Assembly: GCA_027694045.1 (NCBI GenBank)
Contig: JAQEWB010000002.1
Coordinates: forward strand, 999,162-1,063,161
Length of the DNA: 64,000 bases
Direction of reading: 5' to 3'
Origin: Bacillaceae bacterium OF18-1A
GTDB lineage: Bacteria; Bacillota; Bacilli; Bacillales; Bacillaceae_G
Positions 57,643-64,000 of this stretch are shown piece by piece (within the stretch, counting starts at the first letter, position 1; every line of letters starts with the position of its first letter). Under the pieces are notes generated by a model. The model saw only the letters and a program-made list of their open reading frames with translations, was not told the DNA's origin and ran no database searches. Both the position numbers and the translations under genes were made by a program.

Positions 57643-58067
57643 CTCATCGCACACTCCTTCTATTTTTGTTATCTATTTTTATGTATCGGTTACTTGAATG
57701 AAAAAAAGACATCAACTCTATTTGCAGATGCCACCAATCGTCCCGAGTTCTTCCTTTTACTAATGATACGATAAAAACGCAGGCTCATACAATATTTTCC
57801 CGCAAAAGTTTCGAAAAAATTCGCTTCTTTTCTCGTATTTTCGTATTTTTCATGAAAAAAAGGGCATTTTTTGTAAAAAAATAGATGTTTCATCAGTAGA
57901 AGTCACGCTAGTAAATGAAATTTATATGAGCGATTTTTCGAATATATCGACCTCAACTCGAAATATATGAGCGATTTTCAAGATATATTGGCGCAACTCA
58001 ATTTATATCAGCGATTTTCAAAATATATCGACTTACCGACAAAAATCGACAATACCAAACACCAAAT
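57643..58067. other. Intergenic region upstream of ccpA
   Basis: No convincing gene in 425 bases. It holds the presumed ccpA promoter (57643-57900, no strong boxes seen) and repeat array 3 (57930-58050). Open frames across it lack ribosome binding sites. Confidence 0.6.
57930..58052 (-). repeat. Short tandem GATATATT repeat array 3 (inverted)
   Basis: Read on the minus strand it opens GATTTTTGTCGGTAAGTCGATATATTTTG and alternates CGCTGATATA and CGATATATT units; the same family as arrays 1 and 2 in opposite orientation. Confidence 0.75.
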
Positions 58068-58097
58068 AGCTGTTCCAAAATCCCCTTTGGAACAGCT
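58068..58097 (-). terminator. Terminator of aroA
   Basis: AGCTGTTCCA / TGGAACAGCT stem with ATTT tail, 14 bases past the stop. Confidence 0.75.
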
Positions 58098-58110
58098 CCT
58101 TTAAAAGTGT

Positions 58111-59184
58111 TTATAATTTACTTCCAAATGCCTTTAATTCGTTCATAAAGTCATTAAACTGCGGGATGTTCATTTGTTGTGCTGCATCTGATAAGGCGAC
58201 AGCTGGGTCTGGGTGTACTTCCGCCATAATCGCATCTGCCCCAATTGCCATCGCAGCCTTTGCAGTTGGTAATAGAAGGTCACGTCGCCCTGTAGAATGC
58301 GTTACGTCGACAACGACAGGTAAATGTGTTTCTTTCTTTAAAATCGGCACAGCGGAAATATCAAGCGTATTACGCGTCGCTCTTTCATACGTGCGAATAC
58401 CTCGTTCACATAAAATAATGTTTCCATTTCCCTTTGCCATAATATATTCTGCTGCATTAATGAATTCTTCAATTGTTGCTGATAAGCCACGCTTTAATAA
58501 TACAGGTTTATTTACAGCTCCAGCTGCTCTTAACAAATCGAAGTTTTGCATATTGCGAGCTCCAATTTGAATCACGTCAACATAATCTAGTGACATCTCA
58601 ATATCATTTGGATTTAAAATTTCACTAATAACAGCTAAATCGTATTCATCTGCTACTTGACGTAAAATTTGTAATCCCTCTAATCCAAGACCTTGGAAAT
58701 CATACGGTGAAGTACGTGGTTTAAATGCGCCACCACGCATTAATTTCAAACCTTGCTCTTTCATTGCTTCGGCAACTTGACGTACTTGTTCATAACTTTC
58801 TACTGCGCATGGTCCCATAATAAAGTGCTGATTTCCGTCACCAATTTTTTCACCATTAATTTCAACAATCGTATCCTCTGCTTTTTTCTTACGAGAAACA
58901 AGTAGCGCTTTACGATGATCATCTTCTTGTAACTCTAAACCCGCTTGAAAAATTTGTTTGAAAATATGTTGTAAAGTCGATGTTTCAAATGGACCATTAT
59001 TATTCTCTGCAATTAAATCCAGCATATTTCTTTCACGTACAGGATCAAAACGTTTCACACCTTGCACTTCTTTTAAATTACCAACTTCTTGTACGAGACG
59101 ACCTCTTTCGTTTAGTAATTGTAATATTTGTAAATTAACTTGATCGATTTCAGAACGTAGACGACCTAATTGTTGTGATGCCAT
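58111..59184 (-). CDS. aroA: Bifunctional DAHP synthase / chorismate mutase
   Basis: A 357-residue fusion: AroQ-type chorismate mutase (1-85, [30 protein letters not shown]) and a type I-beta DAHP synthase (about 105-357: [64 protein letters not shown]). First step of aromatic amino acid synthesis, with the mutase domain as chorismate/prephenate sensor. Next to ccpA as in B. subtilis. Confidence 0.96.
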   Translation of the reverse strand: MASQQLGRLRSEIDQVNLQILQLLNERGRLVQEVGNLKEVQGVKRFDPVRERNMLDLIAENNNGPFETSTLQHIFKQIFQAGLELQEDDHRKALLVSRKKKAEDTIVEINGEKIGDGNQHFIMGPCAVESYEQVRQVAEAMKEQGLKLMRGGAFKPRTSPYDFQGLGLEGLQILRQVADEYDLAVISEILNPNDIEMSLDYVDVIQIGARNMQNFDLLRAAGAVNKPVLLKRGLSATIEEFINAAEYIMAKGNGNIILCERGIRTYERATRNTLDISAVPILKKETHLPVVVDVTHSTGRRDLLLPTAKAAMAIGADAIMAEVHPDPAVALSDAAQQMNIPQFNDFMNELKAFGSKL

Positions 59185-59288
59185 AAGAAAGCCACCTCTT
59201 TCAAATTTCTACATGTTACTTTTTTGAGATAACTTATTATAGCTGATACCTATATGAATGTCACACGATATACAGTTTCATTTCCAAT

Positions 59289-59319
59289 AAAAAAAGACAG
59301 TTTAAAAACTGCCTTTTTA
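59289..59319 (-). terminator. Terminator of camS-like gene
   Basis: AAAAAGGCAGTTTTTAAA / (AAACTG)TCTTTTTT-type stem overlapping the last codon region. Confidence 0.7.
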
Positions 59320-60333
59320 TAAGAAGGATACAAACGGCTTATCGCTATTTTTCTCTTTTATAACAACTGCCTCAATTTTACTCTCAGACTTGATTTGCAA
59401 TTGTACTTTCGCATCTTTCGGCAATTTATCTAACATACTTTGAGCAGCCAATTGCGTAAGAGCCATTAATTCTGTTTTACCGTTATATTTAATAACAATA
59501 TTCATATTCAATGTATCCATTTGATCTTTCTTATAAGAAACTTTCGCATTAACTGGAATGAAATCTTGATCAGAGAAACCTTTTATCGCCTTACCAAATT
59601 CATTTATTTTCGTATTATCTTCCCCATGTGCTTGTTTAAATTCATCAGAAGGGTATGAGTAAGCTTTTTCATCGATTGTATTCCAATTTCCAAGATTCGT
59701 ATCATTCTTTGGAACGGTAGCACTAGCAATATATGTACCATTTTTTAATGAACTTGTACTTTCTTGCTTAAAGATAGCAAACGTAATTGGAGATTTGTTA
59801 TATTTATCATTTTTATTAATAGCTTCTACAAGCTGTCTAGCAACTTCAGTTCCTTTAGAAATAGCTTCTTCATTTGATACACTGGAAGACATAGATAAGC
59901 CAATCATAACACCAGATAAACTTAATTCATTTGAATTTTGTTTCCCGAAATAGTCTTGTTCTATAATATTCGTTAAAACTGGCGCTTCTACTTTCGCAAC
60001 TAGTTCATCAATTAATTTCTCTGGGATGTACTGATTTAATTGCAATACGTAATTTTCTGTATCAAATTGCTCTTTTGCAATATTCATTAAACCAGTTTCA
60101 TACTCTGCTAAATCTAATTTAGAGTTTGTTTTTATATTAGCTGTATTAATAACCTTTTGTTCTTTTAAAGGAATAACTGTTCTATAATAATCTTTAGAAA
60201 CCGCAGTTCTCGGAATCATGCTTTTCTCTTTCGTATCTTTTTGTATAACTTCATCCTTCTTATTAATCGTATCATTACTACACGCTCCCAGTAATAAACT
60301 TACGACCGCGAAGGATAATGCCATTTTCTTCAT
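59317..60333 (-). CDS. CamS-family (sex pheromone cAM373-type) lipoprotein
   Basis: A 338-residue lipoprotein: signal MKKMALSFAVVSLLLGAC with lipobox LLGAC (Cys18). The mature part has IPRTAVSKDYYRTVIPLKEQK, DLAEYETGLMNIAKEQFDTENYVLQLNQYI and LSLSGVMIGLSMSS, matching the CamS family. Members are usually near 390 residues and lie beside pcrA-ligA (B. subtilis yerH). This one is shorter, divergent and located between aroA and ytxJ, so it may be a second copy. Function unknown. Confidence 0.75.
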   Translation of the reverse strand: MKKMALSFAVVSLLLGACSNDTINKKDEVIQKDTKEKSMIPRTAVSKDYYRTVIPLKEQKVINTANIKTNSKLDLAEYETGLMNIAKEQFDTENYVLQLNQYIPEKLIDELVAKVEAPVLTNIIEQDYFGKQNSNELSLSGVMIGLSMSSSVSNEEAISKGTEVARQLVEAINKNDKYNKSPITFAIFKQESTSSLKNGTYIASATVPKNDTNLGNWNTIDEKAYSYPSDEFKQAHGEDNTKINEFGKAIKGFSDQDFIPVNAKVSYKKDQMDTLNMNIVIKYNGKTELMALTQLAAQSMLDKLPKDAKVQLQIKSESKIEAVVIKEKNSDKPFVSFL

Positions 60334-60409
60334 TGCTTAAAACCCACTTTCAACAATCTAGTTATTTAGTTTGAACTATTCATAGTGTACCATTCAACAA
60401 AAACAAAAA

Positions 60410-60440
60410 AAAGAAGCAAGCACCTTTAGCTTGCTTCTTT
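60410..60440 (-). terminator. Terminator of ytxGJ
   Basis: AAGAAGCAAGC / GCTTGCTTCTT hairpin just past the ytxJ stop. Confidence 0.85.
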
Positions 60441-60767
60441 TCACTTAATATTCTCTTCTAACGCGTCTTTTTTAATATTCCAATGAGATGTATTCCATAC
60501 TACCATCCCATCTTTTATATATAGCACTTGTGGTGATTCATGTTTAATGCTGTACTGTTCTGCAACACGATTTGAAACATCTCTTGCGTCTTGTACTTGT
60601 AAATAATACGCTGGTACTTCTCGTTCTTCACCGCAGTACGCTTGAAATTCTGTGTATGCGCCGTGACTAATCGGACATGTCGTACTATGTTTAAAAAGAA
60701 CATACGGCTCGTTTTTTTCTACTAAGACTTCAAGCTCTTCAATTGTTTCAAGCTTTGTCATATTCAT
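60441..60767 (-). CDS. ytxJ: YtxJ: thioredoxin-fold bacillithiol-related protein
   Basis: A 108-residue thioredoxin-like (monothiol) protein. The active-site region FKHSTTCPISHGAYTEF carries one Cys in TCPIS, as in the YtxJ family proposed to work as a bacilliredoxin. Late SPQVLYIKDG is the cis-Pro loop. The ATG overlaps the upstream ytxG stop (TGATG), so they are coupled. General stress (sigma-B) control is known in B. subtilis; not shown here. Confidence 0.88.
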   Translation of the reverse strand: MNMTKLETIEELEVLVEKNEPYVLFKHSTTCPISHGAYTEFQAYCGEEREVPAYYLQVQDARDVSNRVAEQYSIKHESPQVLYIKDGMVVWNTSHWNIKKDALEENIK

Positions 60768-61279
60768 CACGATTCACCTCTCATACGAAATCTAGAGCGT
60801 TTCTCTTTCTTTTCAGCTTTCTTCTCAAGCTTTTCTAACTTACGCTCTTCTTTTTCAATCTTTTTCTCTTGTCTTGATGCACGATAATGGTTATATACTT
60901 CAATCGCTGCGCTGCTCCATTGTACAACTTGCGCTACTTTATCAGCATTATTTTCAATTTCATCTGTAACAGAATCTGATACATTACGAAGTTTCGTATT
61001 TAAAGAATGAATTGTCGTTCCAATTCCATCTACACCTGCTACTACTTTATTTAGCGATTGTGATTTTTGTTGAATATCATCAGCTAATGCATTTGTTTTA
61101 TGTAATAATTGCTCTGTTTCTACGCTAATCCCTTGCATTTGTTTTTCTAAACCTTCTAACGTGCTCGCAACGTTTTCTAACGTCTTCTGTACGGATAACA
61201 ACGTTCTGCATACATACACTACTAATACAGCGAAAGCCACCGCGATAATAGCCGCACTTACATATAAAAGAACTTGCAT
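60767..61279 (-). CDS. ytxG: YtxG: DUF948 membrane-anchored coiled-coil protein
   Basis: A 170-residue protein with an N-terminal membrane helix (about 3-25, LLYVSAAIIAVAFAVLVVYV), a long coiled coil of DUF948 type (LSVQKTLENVASTLEGLEKQM...) and a strongly charged Lys/Glu tail. Start ATG after AAAGGAAGTGATGAA. In B. subtilis ytxG is followed by ytxH and ytxJ; here ytxH is missing between them. Confidence 0.85.
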   Translation of the reverse strand: MQVLLYVSAAIIAVAFAVLVVYVCRTLLSVQKTLENVASTLEGLEKQMQGISVETEQLLHKTNALADDIQQKSQSLNKVVAGVDGIGTTIHSLNTKLRNVSDSVTDEIENNADKVAQVVQWSSAAIEVYNHYRASRQEKKIEKEERKLEKLEKKAEKKEKRSRFRMRGES

Positions 61280-61466
61280 TTCATCACTTCCTTTATCTTT
61301 TTCATACTTTCCCCTATTATACAATCATTTTCCGATTCGTTCTAACCCTTATCTTTTCATTAGAATTTTCATACTTATTCGTTAACTTTAACATAAATCA
61401 TTCAACAAATTCCACTAAGTAGGTTACAATAGGAGAGGATACATAATTAGTAGGGAGGCTTTACAT

Positions 61467-62582
61467 ATGAAAGATCCACGCATTGAAAAGTTAGCATACA
61501 ATTTAATTAACTACTCTATTCGTTTACAGAAAGGCGAAAAAGTATTAATTGAAAACTTCGGCTTACAAAAAGAACTTGTAACTGCACTTGTAAAAGAAGC
61601 ATATGCAGCTGGCGGTTTCCCATTCGTTTCTTTAAAAGATCATCAAGTAGACCGTTCTTTATTAATGGGCGCTACTGAAGAACATTTCGAACAAATCGCT
61701 GCTTATGAAGCAAGCGTAATGAAAGACATGGATGCTTATATCGGTCTTCGCTCTGGTGACAACATTAACGAACAAGCTGACGTTCCAAGTGAGCGTATGA
61801 AAGTTCACGGCCAAACAATTGGTAAAAAAGTTCATAGAGACATCCGTGTTCCGAAAACACGCTGGGTTGTTCTTCGCTACCCAAATGCTTCTATGGCACA
61901 GCTTGCTAAAATGAGCACAGAAGCTTTCGAAGACTTCTACTTCGAAGTATGTAACTTAGATTACGGTAAAATGGATAAGGCGATGGATAGCCTTGTTGCA
62001 TTAATGAACAAAACAGATAAAGTTCGCTTAACTGGTCCTGGAACTGACTTAACATTCTCTATTAAAGACATTCCAGCAATTAAATGCTCAGGTCATTTAA
62101 ACATTCCAGACGGTGAGGTATACTCTGCACCTGTTCGTGATTCTGTTAACGGTACAGTTTCTTACAACACACCATCTCCTTACAACGGTTATACATTTGA
62201 AAATGTACAACTTAAGTTCGAAAATGGCCAAATCGTTGAAGCAACTGCAAACGATTCAGAACGCATTAACAAAATCTTCGATACAGACGAAGGCGCACGA
62301 TACGTTGGTGAGTTCGCAATTGGCGTAAATCCATACATCTTACATCCAATGGGAGACATCCTATTCGATGAAAAAATCGATGGTAGCTTCCATTTCACTC
62401 CTGGACAAGCTTACGACGATGCATGGAACGGTAATAACTCTAACATCCACTGGGATTTAGTATGCATCCAACGCCCTGAATATGGCGGCGGTGAAATCTA
62501 CTTCGACGACGTACTAATCCGTAAAGACGGACGCTTCGTTGTACCTGAATTAGAAGCTTTAAATCCAGAGAACTTAAAATAA
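61467..62582 (+). CDS. ampS: Aminopeptidase of the M29 (AmpS/AmpT) family
   Basis: A 371-residue thermophilic-type aminopeptidase. Metal ligands are expected in ARYVGEFAIGVNPY (Glu), ILFDEKIDGSFHFTPGQAY (Glu, His) and NSNIHWDLV (His, Asp), all present. TGPGTDLTFSIK and NIPDGEVYSAPV are also typical. It removes N-terminal residues from peptides in the cytoplasm. TAGGGAGG upstream. Single gene. Confidence 0.93.
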   Translation: MKDPRIEKLAYNLINYSIRLQKGEKVLIENFGLQKELVTALVKEAYAAGGFPFVSLKDHQVDRSLLMGATEEHFEQIAAYEASVMKDMDAYIGLRSGDNINEQADVPSERMKVHGQTIGKKVHRDIRVPKTRWVVLRYPNASMAQLAKMSTEAFEDFYFEVCNLDYGKMDKAMDSLVALMNKTDKVRLTGPGTDLTFSIKDIPAIKCSGHLNIPDGEVYSAPVRDSVNGTVSYNTPSPYNGYTFENVQLKFENGQIVEATANDSERINKIFDTDEGARYVGEFAIGVNPYILHPMGDILFDEKIDGSFHFTPGQAYDDAWNGNNSNIHWDLVCIQRPEYGGGEIYFDDVLIRKDGRFVVPELEALNPENLK

Positions 62583-62586
62583 TAAT

Positions 62587-62619
62587 AAAAAACGCTCGGA
62601 TGCACTCCGAGCGTTTTTT
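62587..62619 (+). terminator. Bidirectional terminator after ampS
   Basis: AAAAACGCTCGGA / TCCGAGCGTTTTT. Confidence 0.92.
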
Positions 62620-62628
62620 ATTTCTACT

Positions 62629-62811
62629 CTATATCGAGTTATTTTTCTCGCTTTTTGTTTGCTGAGAATGAAAATAATATAAAAGCGCCACTGCCATAGT
62701 ACTTATTAATATTGGTATATATAAGGGCAGATCCCATTTCATATATACTCTAGTGCAAATAGCAAGCACCAGCAATATTTCCAAGCAAAACAAAGGTTTT
62801 ACATATCTCAT
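62629..62811 (-). CDS. Small membrane protein (60 aa) coupled to the PH-domain gene
   Basis: Two hydrophobic segments (about 6-20 and 29-47), a polar tail QQTKSEKNNSI. Its ATG overlaps the stop of the upstream gene (ATGA). Function unknown. Confidence 0.6.
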   Translation of the reverse strand: MRYVKPLFCLEILLVLAICTRVYMKWDLPLYIPILISTMAVALLYYFHSQQTKSEKNNSI

Positions 62812-63212
62812 TTTTTACCTACCATTTCTATTTTCACATGTGGATTCTCTTTTTCTACAAGCGATAAAAACCGCTCCATATGTTGTGGCATCGTAATTAT
62901 ATGTACTTTATATGCATTCGTCGTAATTTCAAGAGACTTGCCGACTTGACGAATAATTCGCACATCTTTTAACACAATATCGTCATTTAAAATACCGTAT
63001 TTTAATACACCATTTTCTACTTTATGTTGTTTAATAAAAACTTCCCAAACGAGTGGAACATTTACTATGAAGCATAAGCCCATCCCAATCAATGCCGACA
63101 TCCACTGTTCCTTGTTCGTTAAAAACATAACCGCTGGATATACAAACATAAAAGCTACTGTGATACTAACAAAAATTACTACTGATTTACTTCTTTGAAT
63201 TGGAAAGTTCAT
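62808..63212 (-). CDS. Membrane protein with a bacterial PH-like domain
   Basis: A 134-residue protein: two membrane segments (about 9-31 and 37-57), then a PH-like/bPH2 domain (KQHKVENGVLKYGILNDDIVLKDVRIIRQVGKSLEITTNAYKV, later FLSLVEKENPHVKI). The pattern resembles YyaB/DUF1200-type proteins. It forms a two-gene unit with the following 60-residue membrane protein. Function unknown. Confidence 0.7.
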   Translation of the reverse strand: MNFPIQRSKSVVIFVSITVAFMFVYPAVMFLTNKEQWMSALIGMGLCFIVNVPLVWEVFIKQHKVENGVLKYGILNDDIVLKDVRIIRQVGKSLEITTNAYKVHIITMPQHMERFLSLVEKENPHVKIEMVGKK

Positions 63213-63265
63213 ACACGCACCCCCTAACCAAATTATACCACTTTTCCCTATTTTAGTTCATAAAA

Positions 63266-63289
63266 AAAGACCATTTTTGAATGGCCTTC
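63266..63289 (-). terminator. Terminator of the RimJ/RimL-like gene
   Basis: AAGACCATT / AATGGCCTT stem with T run on the minus strand. Confidence 0.65.
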
Positions 63290-63314
63290 TTAAACAATGT
63301 ACATATAATATTTC

Positions 63315-63869
63315 TTACTTATCTTGAATGTCCTTCCATTCTGAAGCTAGTAAGCTATATACAGCGATATCCTGAAAATGATCATATATCCACTCTTCAT
63401 CTCTTAAAATACCGTCTAACTTAAACCCTAAACGTTCTGGGATCGCGCGGCTTTTCGCATTTTCCACACCGCACCGAATTTCAATTTTATTCAGTTTTAA
63501 ATTTTCAAATGCATAATGCAAGACAGCCTTCACGCTACGCGTCATAATACCTTTTCCACCAGCATCTTCTGCAAGATAATATCCAAGGCTAGTCGATTTA
63601 TTTCTCCAGCTCACCGGATGAATACCCACCATTCCAACAAGCTTTCCTTTATAGCGTATACCACTTTCAAAACCGTCTCCCTCTGCAAATTTCTTTAACC
63701 ACATCGGAAAAATTTCATCATACCCAGCAGCCGATTTTGTCCCATCTACCCAAGGAAGCCATCTTCGTAAATGATTACGGTTTTGATCTATTACTTGATA
63801 CAATTCCTCTTTATGATGTTTTTCTAGTAATTGTAGTTCGATTTCATTATCTACTTTAAGTGTGAACAT
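63315..63869 (-). CDS. GNAT acetyltransferase, RimJ/RimL type
   Basis: A 184-residue acetyltransferase. HHKEELYQVIDQNRNHLRRWLPWVDGT at the N-terminus is typical of RimL-like enzymes; the acetyl-CoA motif is GYYLAEDAGGKGIMTRSVKAVLHYAF (about 91-116), then RCGVENAKSRAIPERLGFKLDG. Substrate may be a ribosomal protein N-terminus or a small molecule. Similar to B. subtilis YdaF. Confidence 0.87.
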   Translation of the reverse strand: MFTLKVDNEIELQLLEKHHKEELYQVIDQNRNHLRRWLPWVDGTKSAAGYDEIFPMWLKKFAEGDGFESGIRYKGKLVGMVGIHPVSWRNKSTSLGYYLAEDAGGKGIMTRSVKAVLHYAFENLKLNKIEIRCGVENAKSRAIPERLGFKLDGILRDEEWIYDHFQDIAVYSLLASEWKDIQDK

Positions 63870-63932
63870 GGCTTTTAGTTCCTTTCAGTTTTCTTATTAT
63901 TCTAACATCTACGAATGAAAAATTCTCCTCTA

Positions 63933-63972
63933 ACATATCAGCGATTTTTGAAATATATTGGTTCCGTCAAGA
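63933..63972 (-). repeat. Single unit of the GATATATT repeat family (4)
   Basis: CATATCAGCGATTTTTGAAATATATTGG: one unit in the orientation of array 3, upstream of the GNAT gene. Confidence 0.6.
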
Positions 63973-64000
63973 AGTCTGTGTAAATGGATAAGGCTGAGTA

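Noticed and set aside
57690..57893. 67-codon frame on the minus strand upstream of ccpA
   Set aside because: Phe/Lys-rich, no ribosome binding site, lies in the ccpA promoter region; judged chance.

Overview
The window is chromosomal DNA from a low-GC Firmicute of the Bacillus cereus group. Three things point there. The gene order follows the B. subtilis yt-/acu-/ccpA region (ytpI-nrnA, ytoI, argGH, ackA-ytxK-tpx-ytfJ-ytfI-nadK2-ytcJ, mbcS-sspA-thiI-nifZ-ezrA, refZ-fRMsr-rpsD-tyrS-acsA-acuABC, ccpA-aroA-ytxJ-ytxG-ampS). There are sporulation genes (an SASP, GerW/YtfJ, an orphan sporulation-type kinase). The intergenic repeats look typical of the group. No rRNA, tRNA, CRISPR array, intact insertion sequence or prophage was seen; this is mostly core genome with small accessory insertions.

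Layout. 1-12.7 kb: end of a coiled-coil protein, an orphan histidine kinase, nrnA/ytpI, a nonsense-interrupted aminoglycoside phosphotransferase, ytoI, a UPF0173 hydrolase, an M24 peptidase, an ECF sigma/anti-sigma pair, a GNAT enzyme and an XRE regulator/membrane protein pair. 12.7-24.8 kb: ald, an SDR lacking the catalytic Tyr, a universal stress protein, argGH behind ArgR/AhrC-like boxes, the YitT leader region, an EcsC protein, a Nudix enzyme, ackA and ytxK. 25-41 kb: tpx, ytfJI, nadK2, ytcJ, mbcS, sspA, thiI-nifZ, ezrA, a LysR/EamA divergent pair, refZ, free-Met-sulfoxide reductase and methionine gamma-lyase. 41-50 kb: rpsD with its leader, tyrS with a Tyr T-box, acsA divergent from acuABC. 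50-64 kb: a two-component system, a bcr1-like structured repeat, a broken lipoprotein, an oxidoreductase, mscL, several small proteins, ccpA, aroA, a CamS-type lipoprotein, ytxJ-ytxG, ampS and a terminal GNAT gene.

How the genes work together. Acetate/acyl metabolism is concentrated here: AckA, AcsA with its lysine acetyltransferase AcuA and deacetylase AcuC, the acyl-CoA ligase MbcS, and the global carbon regulator CcpA. ThiI and NifZ form a sulfur-relay pair, MegL and fRMsr both act on methionine, and ArgG/ArgH are the last two steps of arginine synthesis.

The most unusual region is 19.76-20.23 kb. Three very short leader ORFs, two of them clearly homologous (both begin MIARR and end SYT), are each followed, one or two bases after the stop codon, by the first arm of a hairpin. 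The last arm always ends against the Shine-Dalgarno sequence of the next ORF. Units 2 and 3 each have four arms (1-2-3-4, with arm 1 identical to arm 3) but unrelated arm sequences, which is the architecture of erm/cat-type translational attenuators repeated in series. The final output gene encodes a short YitT-family membrane protein. I do not recognise this arrangement from any named RNA family.
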